NCBI GenBank assembly: GCA_963579025.1
Contig: CAUZFZ010000105.1
Location: 1-38,466, forward strand
Reading direction: 5' to 3'
Origin: CAUZFZ01 sp963579025
Lineage (GTDB): Bacteria; Planctomycetota; Planctomycetia; Planctomycetales; Planctomycetaceae
DNA length: 38,466 bases
Shown: positions 24,170 to 33,060 of the stretch, piece by piece
How the letters are laid out: the number at the start of each line of letters is the position of its first letter
How positions within the stretch are numbered: position 1 is the first letter of the stretch
Program-made: the position numbers and the translations under genes
Notes under the pieces: model-generated
Seen by the model: only the letters and a program-made list of their open reading frames with translations
Databases searched by the model: none
Told to the model about the DNA's origin: nothing

Positions 24170-26419
24170 TTAGAGCCAGAAGTACTTCTGGACGAACTCG
24201 ACGACGTCGCCAAACAGGACGTACCCGAGCGACATCTCGGTACAACTGACTTTGGCTCTGACGTCGGCTCCAATGCGCGGATCGCGGGGGAGCTGCGATT
24301 TGTCAAACGACGCGAAGACCATTACCACGCTGCCGGCTTCTTCGGACGAATTGACGCGTGTGTCGACCAGTGAGAGTTTGCCGTCAAAGGTCGATTCAGC
24401 GTCGGTTGCGAGCACAAACTCCACTGGCAGGTCGAGTGCGTCTCGCTTCGAACGCAATGCGTCGAGTGCTTCTGATCGTCCTTCGGGGCCTGCTTCCTGG
24501 TCGAGGAACTCGCTGACATTGTCGAGCAACGCCTGGCGTTCGCCGAGTTCCTCGGGCAAGACGAGCTTCTTTTCCACAGTGAGTCGCGTTAGTTCACTCG
24601 TGAGAGATTCGGGAGCACCTTGCAACGTTCCCTGCTTCATGGCCTTTTCGAGTTCCGTGACCAGTTCTCCCAGCGCCTCCTGCTGAGCGTCGAACAGATG
24701 TCCCATCCGCTTTTCTTCGACTTCCAGCTCAAGCTGCCAGATGCCACCGTCGTTTTTGATTTCCAGCAGAACTTCGCCACGCCGAACCGGTCGATTCTGC
24801 AGCAACTGTTCGATCTGGAATGTTGCGACCGTGCCCGAGATCGGTGCCTTGACGTCGAGTGACGCGATCCGTGTGTCGAGAATCTTAAGTTGCTCAACGA
24901 GCGATTCGATTTCCGTGCGCGTCTGTTCTAACTGGCCTTCCACGTCTTCCTTATTGCGAGACTCTTCGCGACCGGCCGGGCGCGAAAGTTCGCGGGCGAG
25001 TGTCTCGAACAGCACGAGTTTTGTTTCCCACTCGCCATAACTCGCACGGTACTGCTGCGCCAGATCCGGATTCTCAATCTGCACTAGCGTTTGACCGGCT
25101 TCGACTTTCATGCCGCTCTTAACAAGGATGGCGACTACCTCGCCGTCCCACGGAGCGAATACGTCTTTCTGCACGACCGGCATCATGCGGCCTTCGCCTT
25201 CCACGCGGTATTCCCATGGAATGAGGACCATGCTGGCAATGAGTACGCCGATCAGCGTCACGATCAGTGCCGCTTTCACTCCGTTCCGGCCTTCCAGAAA
25301 GGCGAAGCACTTGCCGAGCAGCTTCCACAGCGGCATCAGGAACAACCGATGGTGCGTCTTCGCGTTGAAGATGGCAGAACCGACGTGATCGCCGATCAGG
25401 TTGGCCTTCTCCAGCACACCGGGTTTGGGCTGACTTTCCGCGACCTGTTCGATGATAAGTCCGCCTACCGGTTTGCGAATCTTCTCTTTCGGCCGGTTGG
25501 ACTCTTCTTCTTTTTCCACCAGAGCGTCGGGGCGGAAGATGGGAATCACGGTCACCATGCGCGATCCGCTTTCCTGGATGAAATCGGCCAGCGCCTTTTC
25601 AACTTTCGGAGCCAGATGATCGACCTTGCCGGTGTACTCCGTCGTCTCTTTCGTCGCGATGACCCGCGACGCGAGTTTTGTCATGCGGCGCACCAGATTC
25701 GCCCGATGGTTGACGCGTTCCTGTCCGCTGATCGCTCGAATGACCGTTTTTCGGCCATCCAGAACTGCGATGCTCATGCGGTCACAACCGACCAGCAGTC
25801 GTCCGTCGTTGGCAGCGGTGAATGCGACCTCTTTGAAGTCCAGCGTGTTGTGGAGCTGCAGAACGAACTGCTCAAAGTCTTCGGCGACCTTCGAGACTGC
25901 GGCGGTGGCGGCCTCTGGCTTGTCCTGTTCGGACTGATTGTCGAGATAACGGCACGCATAGCCGGTCATCTGCTCGACGAATTGCAGGAACCCTGGTCGG
26001 GCCGCAGGTGGAGTGTCGTTGCGCTGAAAGACCTGGACGACCCCCACGACTTCTTTGTTCTGCTGCAGGGCCGCCAGCACGACCATGTCTTCGGTCGGAA
26101 GCTCGACGTTGGTTTCGCCCGGGTGATAGGTACACGCCTGCCCGTTCGAAATGACCTCAGCCAGCAGTTTGTGGTTGACCATCTGCGCGTTCGGGTTCTC
26201 ACCGAACGAAGTACGCGAGAGGTTGTGATCGCAGAACAGTTCCAGTCGATTGGAGCCGTTCCTCAGCCAGACGACCCCAGCGCGAGCGCCAACGGCGCCG
26301 ACAACGCGACGCAGGAATTCATGAAAAAACGTCCGCGGCGGGACATTCGCTTTGGAATAATCCTCAATCTCGCGGGCGAGCTGAATGATTCGATCTCGAA
26401 CTTCCTGAACGTCGGACAT
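24170..26419 (-). CDS. GAF-domain/HlyD-type membrane adaptor protein
   Basis: The 749-residue protein has two GAF-like domains (residues ~5-165 and ~180-370; KSxxRVxxxVGARAGVVWLRNG... and VGCDRMSIAVLDGRKTVIRAISGQ), one transmembrane helix at ~383-404 (VKAALIVTLIGVLIASMVLIPW), then a HlyD/periplasmic-adaptor part: a biotinyl-lipoyl half (FAPWDGEVVAILVKSGMKVEAGQTL), a long coiled coil, the second half (LDVKAPISGTVATF) and a beta-barrel. Adaptors link inner-membrane exporters to outer parts; the GAF domains would sense a ligand in the cytoplasm. In planctomycetes such genes are usually followed by another HlyD gene and a zinc metalloprotease. Here the downstream neighbour is the IS fragment, 91 bases away, so the partners are absent at this site. 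Confidence 0.8.
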   Translation of the reverse strand: MSDVQEVRDRIIQLAREIEDYSKANVPPRTFFHEFLRRVVGAVGARAGVVWLRNGSNRLELFCDHNLSRTSFGENPNAQMVNHKLLAEVISNGQACTYHPGETNVELPTEDMVVLAALQQNKEVVGVVQVFQRNDTPPAARPGFLQFVEQMTGYACRYLDNQSEQDKPEAATAAVSKVAEDFEQFVLQLHNTLDFKEVAFTAANDGRLLVGCDRMSIAVLDGRKTVIRAISGQERVNHRANLVRRMTKLASRVIATKETTEYTGKVDHLAPKVEKALADFIQESGSRMVTVIPIFRPDALVEKEEESNRPKEKIRKPVGGLIIEQVAESQPKPGVLEKANLIGDHVGSAIFNAKTHHRLFLMPLWKLLGKCFAFLEGRNGVKAALIVTLIGVLIASMVLIPWEYRVEGEGRMMPVVQKDVFAPWDGEVVAILVKSGMKVEAGQTLVQIENPDLAQQYRASYGEWETKLVLFETLARELSRPAGREESRNKEDVEGQLEQTRTEIESLVEQLKILDTRIASLDVKAPISGTVATFQIEQLLQNRPVRRGEVLLEIKNDGGIWQLELEVEEKRMGHLFDAQQEALGELVTELEKAMKQGTLQGAPESLTSELTRLTVEKKLVLPEELGERQALLDNVSEFLDQEAGPEGRSEALDALRSKRDALDLPVEFVLATDAESTFDGKLSLVDTRVNSSEEAGSVVMVFASFDKSQLPRDPRIGADVRAKVSCTEMSLGYVLFGDVVEFVQKYFWL

Positions 26420-27147
26420 GGCAGGCTCGGTGTCTTAAGCTGTCGGAGCAATGGTGGGACAGTTTTGTCCGCACTGATTTCGCGGAGTGTACGGGTCAGG
26501 GCGTCCGCAAATCGACGAACGCACGGTCACGGCTCCAGATTCCGGGCCGCGACGCACAGCTCCGTCTGCATTTTTACAGGGTTGCACGGACTGCCGGAAC
26601 CCCAAATGACAGACGGGTTTGACGCTGCCGATCGTGGTTGGTTCCCCGTTGCAGTTGCTTCGTCTGGGTCATCAATCGTGGCTGATTCGGTTGCGGGAAG
26701 ATTGCCTGATCCGTGGCAACTGCTGTTCAGGCGAAAGTTCACACGATGGTGCGCGGGCGTCAAGCCGCCGAGTCGTGAAGTCGACAAAGGAGATACCTCA
26801 GCAGCCCCGTCTTCTTTCACGTCAATTCTGCATGTCTGCGGTTTGCCCTGCGGTCGCATCTCGCGCCAGTTCTCTCTGGCGCGTCCGTGCCTGACTTCCT
26901 CTGCAATTCTGCTCCTGTGACAAATCGTCTCACCGATGCCCCGGCGCGCTTCCGCTCTGGCCTGGCCTGGCGACGGTCTCCTCACCTTCCTATCTTAACG
27001 CTTGCTTACCGCATGAGGGCGATCCGGCGCTTCCTGTTGATCTGAGGCACTACTACAATCCCCGGCCTTTCACACAGTTTCCGGCAATCGCTCAAAGCGC
27101 TGGAGTGCAGCAGCCCACGCGAGACAGGCTCGCCTGACTGAAGCAAA
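26420..27147. other. Intergenic stretch without a recognisable gene
   Basis: About 730 bases lie between the divergent GAF-HlyD gene and the secreted protein at 27160. The open frames here on both strands give Arg/Ser/Pro-rich translations without family resemblance. I see no strong hairpin. It must hold the promoters of both flanking genes. A small gene in this stretch cannot be excluded, but none has a supporting ribosome binding site. Confidence 0.45.
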
Positions 27148-27159
27148 AAGGAGTCCGCC

Positions 27160-29016
27160 GTGCATCGACTACTCGTCGCCATTCTCAGCATGTGCAGCGT
27201 CATTTCGCTGTCCGGTCGCGTTCAGGCGCAGGCTCCCGCAGAGAACGGACTGCCATCCGTCACAATCATGCACGCGGGTGTGGCGCAGCTCGACAAGGAT
27301 CTGGAGTTTCTGCTGAAACTCGCCGGGCCGGCAGCGGCCCTCCAGCTTCCGGTGATTCGGGGAATCATCCCGGCATTCGTGGGCGGTGTGGATCTGGATC
27401 GAGCGATCACCGTCGACATCATCCTGGGGAATCCTCGCGACTACCGCGTCAGTCTGCCGATCGCGAATCTGAATGCCCTGCTGAAGAACATCGCGGGCTT
27501 TGCTGGCGCCAAAGGCGTGCGCGTCGGCAAGAACAAGTGGGTCTTCCGTGGCGGAAAGGCATTTGCGGGAGTGGCCATCGTGTTCGACACGAATGGAGAC
27601 GGCAAACTCGGGCCTGGCGATTACATGGTGCTGGCAAATAGTGCGGCGAACATTCCGAAGGAGTTCAGCCCGCTTGTCGCGATCAATCGGCTGAAGAAAT
27701 ACCACATGGCGGCCAGCGTGACGAATACGGCCACTGGGGCGAAAGATCGCACAGCCGTCATTGATGCGATTCGTGACGAGTTGCAAGAAGCCACATCTCG
27801 CCTGCCCAACGAGACCGACGATCAATTCGAGCTTCGTAAGCTGGCCCAAAATCATCGCATCGACGAATTGGAACGTCTGTTTGTGGATGCCGAAGAACTG
27901 ATTCTGGGCTGGACCATTGATTACACGAAGAAGGAAGGTCGGCTTGACCTGGAACTTTCAGCCCTGCCGGGCACACAACTGGCGGCAGACATCGCTGGCC
28001 TGGGCAACGATCCAAGTCTGTTCTCAAGTATTGTTCGCGCCGAAGACTCAACAGTCTTCGGTCGCTTGAATCATGCGCTCGATAAAATGCGGCAGGGCAA
28101 CATCACCGGGTTTCTGGCCCTGATCGAAAAACAGGTGCTGAAGCGGATCGCGAATGCCAAAAATGTCGAAGACGCAAATAAGCCGTCTGCCACCGAAGCG
28201 CTGCAGAAGTTCATCGGAATGCTGCAGGAAGGAAACAGCAAAGTTGGCCGGATCGACGGATTCCTGGAAATCACAGAAGGCAAAGATGGTCGGACACTTA
28301 TCGGTGGAATCCGGGCTCACTGTGGGACAAAGGTGGAAGATGTTCTGAAAGCACTGCAGGCGGCTGGCTGGGACGTGAAACTCAACACGGACGAATCCGA
28401 GGACGAGCCGACCACGGTTGGCGACCCGCCTCCCCCGGGCGAAGCGGCTGATGACAAGAACACTGAAGACGAAGCCACCGAGGATGACGAGGACGCTCCA
28501 AAGCAACCGTGCCCGCCGGTGAAGAAGATTCGTTTTCATGAAGTGAAGATTCCCGCGAATCGCGAATTCGACTTTCCTGGGGTTTTCGGCACAGACACGA
28601 TGTTGATCGCCGCAGGCAATGAGGTGGTCTATTACGCCGTCGGTAACGGAGCCGAGGCCGGTATCCGCAAAGCGATCGAGGCGACCGGTGAAGATCCGGA
28701 GAAGGAAGACGGCACCTTCTTTGAGGTGTGGTATCGAATTGGACCCTGGATCAAATGGGGCCAGGAACGAGCTGCCAGACTGGGTCCCGATCCCGACCTG
28801 ACCGAAGAAGAAAAGCAGGCCGAGGCCGATCGCGTTGAATTGGGTAAGCGAGCACTCGCCGTTTTCGGCGACGGACTGGATTCGATCTACACGAAACTGC
28901 AGGTGAAAAAGGACGACGACACGAAGATCGTTGTCGGGTTCAGCACGTTCGCCGAGCGGCTGTTGAAGTTCGTCGGCAGCGAGGTCGCGAAAGTCGCCAA
29001 AGAGAATCTGCAGTAG
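27160..29016 (+). CDS. Secreted planctomycete protein of unknown function
   Basis: The 618-residue protein starts at GTG 27160, with AAGGAG at 27148-27153. Residues 1-25 are a signal peptide (LLVAILSMCSVISLSGRVQAQA). The mature part is alpha/beta with repeated segments (VTIMHAGVAQLDKDLEFLLKLAG, DLDRAITVDIILGNPRDY, RIDGFLEITEGKDGRTLIGGIRAH, IAAGNEVVYYAVGNGAEAGIRKAIE). This pattern resembles planctomycete proteins of the DUF3352-like kind, in which paired domains evaluate a scalar, but I cannot assign a function. An acidic low-complexity linker lies at ~residues 395-445 (ESEDEPTT...EDDEDAP). It is apparently monocistronic; the next gene begins 111 bases on. Confidence 0.65.
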   Translation: MHRLLVAILSMCSVISLSGRVQAQAPAENGLPSVTIMHAGVAQLDKDLEFLLKLAGPAAALQLPVIRGIIPAFVGGVDLDRAITVDIILGNPRDYRVSLPIANLNALLKNIAGFAGAKGVRVGKNKWVFRGGKAFAGVAIVFDTNGDGKLGPGDYMVLANSAANIPKEFSPLVAINRLKKYHMAASVTNTATGAKDRTAVIDAIRDELQEATSRLPNETDDQFELRKLAQNHRIDELERLFVDAEELILGWTIDYTKKEGRLDLELSALPGTQLAADIAGLGNDPSLFSSIVRAEDSTVFGRLNHALDKMRQGNITGFLALIEKQVLKRIANAKNVEDANKPSATEALQKFIGMLQEGNSKVGRIDGFLEITEGKDGRTLIGGIRAHCGTKVEDVLKALQAAGWDVKLNTDESEDEPTTVGDPPPPGEAADDKNTEDEATEDDEDAPKQPCPPVKKIRFHEVKIPANREFDFPGVFGTDTMLIAAGNEVVYYAVGNGAEAGIRKAIEATGEDPEKEDGTFFEVWYRIGPWIKWGQERAARLGPDPDLTEEEKQAEADRVELGKRALAVFGDGLDSIYTKLQVKKDDDTKIVVGFSTFAERLLKFVGSEVAKVAKENLQ

Positions 29017-29127
29017 GGCTACCGGTCGCAGACACGGTCCACAGTGTCCCGCGATTGAATCCCGCGGCAGTGATCTCTACCGTGATGGGCCATCCGTCCG
29101 CTCCCTCAGCGTGAGACCGTCGTCGCC

Positions 29128-29694
29128 ATGATTCTCTCGGGTAATGAGATTCGGAAGCAGCTCGGACGAAACATCGTTGTCGAGCCATTTGAAGCCAGTC
29201 AGCTCAACCCCAACAGCCACAACCTGCGGCTGCACAATGAGCTGCTTGTGTACGAGGAAATCATCCTCGACATGCAGCGTCCCAACCGGCTGCGGCGTTA
29301 CGAAATCCCCGAAGAGGGATTCGTGCTGAATCCGAATCAGCTTTATCTGGGCCGAACGGTCGAGTGGACCGAGACGCACAACCTGGTGCCGATGGTCGAG
29401 GGGCGTTCATCAATCGGCCGACTGGGACTGTTCGTCAACGTGACATCCGGATTCGGGGACGTGGGATACAAGGGCTATTGGACGCTGGAGATGTTCGCGG
29501 TGCAGCCCGTGCGGATTTATCCCGGCGTACCGATCTGCCAGATCTTCTACCACACGCTGGAAGGCGACATCACGGAATACGCCAGCGAGAAATACCAGAA
29601 CAGCGACGACATCCAGCCCAGCCTGCTGTACCGCGAATGGCAGGAAAAGCACGACCCGCAAATGCGACTGGACTTCGGGCAGGAAAAGGGCTGA
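29128..29694 (+). CDS. dCTP deaminase/dUTPase-fold protein
   Basis: The 188-residue product has the dCTP deaminase layout: an MILSGNEIR start, LNPNSHNLRL, LNPNQLYLGRT, VEGRSSIGRLGLFVN, GDVGYKGYWTLEM and YPGVPICQIFYHTLEG, and a C-terminal KYQNSDDIQPSL. In the family, the R-S-S loop binds triphosphate and the Glu of TLE is the catalytic base for deaminating dCTP to dUTP. Both are present, so activity is plausible; a dUTPase-like variant is the alternative. It acts in the cytoplasm in pyrimidine nucleotide supply. The gene has no partner; the next gene is convergent and ends 10 bases away. Confidence 0.8.
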   Translation: MILSGNEIRKQLGRNIVVEPFEASQLNPNSHNLRLHNELLVYEEIILDMQRPNRLRRYEIPEEGFVLNPNQLYLGRTVEWTETHNLVPMVEGRSSIGRLGLFVNVTSGFGDVGYKGYWTLEMFAVQPVRIYPGVPICQIFYHTLEGDITEYASEKYQNSDDIQPSLLYREWQEKHDPQMRLDFGQEKG

Positions 29695-29703
29695 CGTGCC
29701 TTG

Positions 29704-30537
29704 TCAGGCATCTACCTCGACGCGGCTAGTCGTGTCGTCGTCGTCCTGCTGCAGAAACTTCTGTGCTGCCTGTGTGGTTTTCGCTCCCATCTCTCGAATC
29801 GCTGAATCCGCGAGCTTCGTGAGTGGCGTGTATCGCGGGTGATGATGCTCGACGGTTGGGTTGTTGTGCTTTGTGTTGTAGCAGCAGATCAGACCCCACC
29901 GCGGATGCTCGCTGAGATTGGCGTCCGATCGATGCAGCAGGTTCGAATGGAAATACAGCCCGGTTCCCGCGGCCATCTCGCAATGGACCAGCTCGAAGTG
30001 ATCCAAACACTCGGCCATGCGATCGTGATCCGCTCCTGTTTGCTCGCCAGCGAAGTTGTGGTCGATTCGGCCCATGCGATGTGACCCGCGCAGCACCTGC
30101 ATGCAGCCGTTCTCCTGCGTGCACGGATCGACCGCGATGAAGACGCTCGCCATGTCCGGGAACAGGCAGCCGTTCCGATACCAGTACCCGTAATCCTGAT
30201 GCCATTCCCAGGCTCCGCCGACCCGCGGCTCCTTGGCGCTCAGCTTCGAGTGGTAGTGATACACCTCATCGTCCAGAAGCTGCTGCATGGAATCGACGAC
30301 GCGTTCACTGCGGGCGATCGCTCCGTAGATGTCGTCTCCCGGGTGGTTCCACAGCGACAGATTTGTGCGACGGCCGGCAGCGTCTTTCACTCCCATCGCA
30401 TGCGCCTGCAGGACCGCATCCTGGCGACAGGACTCTTGCAGTAACCGAGTTTCCTCGGTGTCCAGAAGCTGCTCAACAAACAGGTAACCGTCGCGGTGAA
30501 ACGCTGCGATCTGCTCGGCGCTGAGTGGGCCTGCCAT
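29704..30537 (-). CDS. Phytanoyl-CoA dioxygenase (PhyH) family protein
   Basis: The 277-residue protein belongs to the Fe(II)/2-oxoglutarate oxygenases. The iron-binding H-x-D is at H113/D115 (WEWHQDYGYW), the distal His is H201 in LLHRSDANLS and the 2-oxoglutarate-binding Arg is R212. The N-terminal FHRDGYLFVEQLLDTEE is typical of PhyH. The reaction is a hydroxylation of an unknown, probably small, substrate. Start 30537 was chosen for GAAGGA before it; the frame is open to 30786, but that stretch includes the 32-base inverted repeat. No neighbour hints at the substrate. Confidence 0.8.
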   Translation of the reverse strand: MAGPLSAEQIAAFHRDGYLFVEQLLDTEETRLLQESCRQDAVLQAHAMGVKDAAGRRTNLSLWNHPGDDIYGAIARSERVVDSMQQLLDDEVYHYHSKLSAKEPRVGGAWEWHQDYGYWYRNGCLFPDMASVFIAVDPCTQENGCMQVLRGSHRMGRIDHNFAGEQTGADHDRMAECLDHFELVHCEMAAGTGLYFHSNLLHRSDANLSEHPRWGLICCYNTKHNNPTVEHHHPRYTPLTKLADSAIREMGAKTTQAAQKFLQQDDDDTTSRVEVDA

Positions 30538-30578
30538 CGTGGGTTCCTTCGGATTCGTTGTTGGCTTGTGCGCATTGC

Positions 30579-30659
30579 GTAGGCCGGAACAAGCTCCGCG
30601 CAGTTCCGGCAGTGAATGCGCGACTCCGCCGGAACTGCGCGGAGCTTGTTCCGGCCTAC
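30579..30659. repeat. Perfect 32-bp inverted repeat
   Basis: 30579-30610 (gtaggccggaac, then aagctccgcgcag and ttccggc) is the exact reverse complement of 30628-30659, with a 17-base loop between. Each arm is itself partly palindromic (ccggaac...gttccgg). It lies 42 bases upstream of the PhyH start and 178 bases before the PIG-L gene, so it is in the shared divergent promoter region. Perfect identity of the arms suggests a recent insertion or gene conversion. I infer a REP-like element common in planctomycete intergenic DNA; a regulatory role is possible. Confidence 0.75.
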
Positions 30660-30837
30660 TGTTTTGGGGGTTGCAGGTCCAGGACTGTAGAGACAGCCTG
30701 CGGTACGACGGTTTATTGCAACATCCCATGCGAATCAAATGCAGTGGGACCGGCACGGTCCGTAGCGTTGCTTCCGACCAGGGCACCCGTCAGGCTGCGA
30801 ATCACTGTTCTGTGACTCGAATGCAGGAGCAAACATC

Positions 30838-31743
30838 ATGAACCCTCGACTGACCGGTATCGCACTCGCACTCGCCCTCTGCCTTGCAGCAGTGCATTCT
30901 GCACAGGCTGTGGACGAAGACGGCAAACTAAGGATCATCGCATTCGGTGCCCATCCGGATGACGCGGAGTTTCGAGTCGGCGGGACGGCCGCGAAATGGG
31001 CGAAGCTCGGACATCACGTGAAGCTGGTCTCGGTCACCAATGGCGACATCGGTCACTGGAACATGGCCGGTGGCCCGCTGGCCAAACGTCGCACCGCGGA
31101 AGTTCACGAAGCTGCGAAACGTCTTGGCGTGACGACTCAGGTCCTCGACATCCACGACGGAGAACTGGTTCCGACACTCGAACACCGCCGCACAATTGCT
31201 CGTCTGATCCGCAACTGGAAAGCGGATCTTGTGCTGTGTCACCGCCCGTGGGACTACCACCCGGACCATCGCTACACGGGAGTTCTCGTGCAGGATGCAG
31301 CGTTCATGGTCACAGTCCCCTTCTTCGTTCCCGACACGGAACCGCTCAAGAAGAACCCGGTCTTCATGTACTTCCCGGATGGTTTCAAGAAGCCCTATCC
31401 GTTTGACCCCGACATCGCCGTTTCGATCGATGATTCGTTCGACGTGAAGCTGCATGCGGTCGATGCACTGGCATCGCAGGTCTACGACGGCGGAGCACTC
31501 GGTTCCGAAAAGACACTGGAAACCCGTAAGGTCGGAGATCCGGTGGCGCGCAAAGAACTTCTCCGCCAGTCATGGGAGCGACGTGATGGACGCACCGCCG
31601 AGCGGTTTCGCGACACGCTCGTCGAATGGTACGGTGAAGAAGCCGGCAAGGCTGTGAAGGCGGCCGAGGCGTTTGAACTGTGCGAGTACGGCCACCGTCC
31701 GACGAAGGCCGAGCTGCGTAAGCTGTTTCCGTTCTTCGACTGA
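30838..31743 (+). CDS. Secreted PIG-L/LmbE-type deacetylase
   Basis: The 301-residue protein has a signal peptide (LTGIALALALCLAAVHSAQA) and the PIG-L zinc site: AHPDDAE at residues 38-44 (H39, D41, D42) and HPDH at 141-144. These residues bind Zn2+ in N-acetylglucosamine deacetylases such as MshB and PIG-L. The middle stretch PWDYHPDHRYTGVLVQDAAF fits the family. Planctomycete genomes have many secreted copies, probably for deacetylating amino-sugar polymers or degradation products. The substrate is not visible. It is followed by a repeat element and the TPP decarboxylase genes. Confidence 0.85.
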   Translation: MNPRLTGIALALALCLAAVHSAQAVDEDGKLRIIAFGAHPDDAEFRVGGTAAKWAKLGHHVKLVSVTNGDIGHWNMAGGPLAKRRTAEVHEAAKRLGVTTQVLDIHDGELVPTLEHRRTIARLIRNWKADLVLCHRPWDYHPDHRYTGVLVQDAAFMVTVPFFVPDTEPLKKNPVFMYFPDGFKKPYPFDPDIAVSIDDSFDVKLHAVDALASQVYDGGALGSEKTLETRKVGDPVARKELLRQSWERRDGRTAERFRDTLVEWYGEEAGKAVKAAEAFELCEYGHRPTKAELRKLFPFFD

Positions 31744-31758
31744 CATCTCATTTGACAT

Positions 31759-31873
31759 CTCGTTCCAACGCTCTGCGTTGGAACGCTACGCATGACGCTC
31801 TGCGTCACGGGCATTGAGATCACGGGACGCGGAGCGTCCAAGTTTGCATTCCAACGCTGAGCGTTGGAACGAG
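31759..31873. repeat. Palindromic REP-like element between PIG-L and the TPP decarboxylase
   Basis: Within 115 bases there are four small palindromes: cgttccaacgctctgcgttggaacg, tgacgctctgcgtca, ggacgcggagcgtcc and cgttccaacgctgagcgttggaacg. The first and last are inverted copies of each other (outer ends ctcgttccaacgc and gcgttggaacgag). This is a typical planctomycete intergenic repeat. The GAGG at its right edge (31871-31874) lies ten bases before the next start codon and may act as the ribosome binding site. Confidence 0.7.
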
Positions 31874-31884
31874 GTTATAAGAGC

Positions 31885-32370
31885 ATGTTCACAGGCCAAC
31901 AGGTTGCGGGGTTGCTGTCGGAACTCGGCATCACGCACGTCACGACGGTACCGGACAGCACGATCGGTCCCTGGTTCGACGACATTGCTGCTGCCAATGT
32001 CGACATTGTACAGGTCTGCCGCGAAGGCGAGGCCTGGGCGATTGCGGCGGGACTGCATCTGGGAGGATCCAACCCGCTGGTCCTCATTCAGTGTACGGGA
32101 CTGTTCGAGTCGGGCGACGCGCTGCGCAACGCCGTGCATGACTACCGGCTGCCACTTTTCGGGATGGTCGGCTATCGCAGTTATCTGAGTCAGGCGTCGT
32201 TGCCCGGCGACACGTGCCTGAAGTTCACCGAGCCCGTTCTGGACGCCTGGCAGGTGGAGACACGGTTTGTCGATGAACCGGATCGCATTGGTGAGATCGC
32301 AGACCTCTACCGCAATTGTCAGTCGGCACAAAAACCGGGCATTGCTCTGTTTGCGGAGGGCCGGGCATGA
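31885..32370 (+). CDS. TPP-dependent decarboxylase, alpha subunit (ComD/phosphonopyruvate decarboxylase-like)
   Basis: The 161-residue protein matches the small N-terminal (pyrimidine-binding) half of thiamine-pyrophosphate decarboxylases: GITHVTTVPDSTIGPWFDD, VCREGEAWAIAAGLHLGG, with the cofactor-activating Glu in the REGEA motif (E47/E49), and QCTGLFESGDALRNAVHDYRLPLFGMVGYRS. Two-subunit forms of this size are sulfopyruvate decarboxylase (ComDE) and split phosphonopyruvate decarboxylases. The start at 31885 follows the repeat element. The stop overlaps the ATG of the beta gene (ATGA, 32367-32370), so the two are translated together. The substrate cannot be decided from sequence. Confidence 0.75.
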   Translation: MFTGQQVAGLLSELGITHVTTVPDSTIGPWFDDIAAANVDIVQVCREGEAWAIAAGLHLGGSNPLVLIQCTGLFESGDALRNAVHDYRLPLFGMVGYRSYLSQASLPGDTCLKFTEPVLDAWQVETRFVDEPDRIGEIADLYRNCQSAQKPGIALFAEGRA

Positions 32371-32975
32371 GTGATTCTTCCAGCGGCATGCCTCTGGCAG
32401 AAGTTCTGCAGATTCTGCACGAAGCCCGGCAGGACGAAGTTGTCGTCGCGACGATGGGCAGCGGGCGGGAGTGGTCGAAATTTCCGCCGCATCCCCTCGA
32501 CCTGGTTTACGTGCCGTCCAGCATGGGTCAGGCGACCTCGGTCGGTCTGGGCATCGCGCTGGCTCAGCCAGATCGCAAAGTGGTCGTGTGCAACGGCGAC
32601 GGTTCCATGCTGATGAATCTTGGCTCGCTGGTCACGATCACCTCGCGACAGCCAGAGAACCTGATTGTCCTGCTGATGGACAACGGCATCTACGAAGTGA
32701 CCGGCCGCCAGTCGACGCCCGGTTCGGCAACTCTGCGTGCTGACGGTCGCAGTGTCGATTTTGTCGCGATCGCTCGGAGTTGTGGTTTCGAGGCGATCTT
32801 TGAGTTCGCTGAACTGGATGACTGGCGCGAGTCGGTGGCAGACGTTCTGCAAACACGCGGACCTGTATTCTGCTGCCTGAAGGTTGAGTCCGTCGAAGGC
32901 GAAGTTGCCCCGCGCTCACCTGGTCCGGCCTGGGAGCGAGCGGCCAGATTGCGTGCCGCGCTCTCTGGCGGATGA
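32367..32975 (+). CDS. TPP-dependent decarboxylase, beta subunit (ComE-like)
   Basis: The 202-residue protein is the pyrophosphate-binding half. It has the cofactor motif GDGS at residues 77-80 with Asn at 106 (NGDGSMLMNLGSLVTI ... LLMDNGIYE), the usual ~28-residue spacing for Mg-TPP. PSSMGQATSVGLGIALAQ precedes it, as in ComE and phosphonopyruvate decarboxylases. Together with the alpha subunit it should make an alpha/beta enzyme that decarboxylates a pyruvate-like acid to an aldehyde. It overlaps the alpha gene by four bases and is followed 85 bases later by a glutamine amidotransferase. Confidence 0.78.
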   Translation: MSDSSSGMPLAEVLQILHEARQDEVVVATMGSGREWSKFPPHPLDLVYVPSSMGQATSVGLGIALAQPDRKVVVCNGDGSMLMNLGSLVTITSRQPENLIVLLMDNGIYEVTGRQSTPGSATLRADGRSVDFVAIARSCGFEAIFEFAELDDWRESVADVLQTRGPVFCCLKVESVEGEVAPRSPGPAWERAARLRAALSGG

Positions 32976-33060
32976 TCCTCCACGGTTTCGCACGTCACGC
33001 TAACCTGCGCGCGGATTTGTGCCATTCCCGCCCGGCCATCGGCCTCAAAAACCGCGCAGC

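Noticed and set aside
25091..26920. 609-codon open frame opposite the GAF-HlyD gene
   Set aside because: It is an antisense shadow of the GAF-HlyD gene; its translation has no domain and is rich in His, Arg and Asp as expected from the reverse reading of a GC-rich gene.
26527..26985. 152-codon leftward open frame in the gap before 27160
   Set aside because: The translation is Arg/Pro/Ser-rich, without hydrophobic core or known motif, and there is no ribosome binding site before its start.
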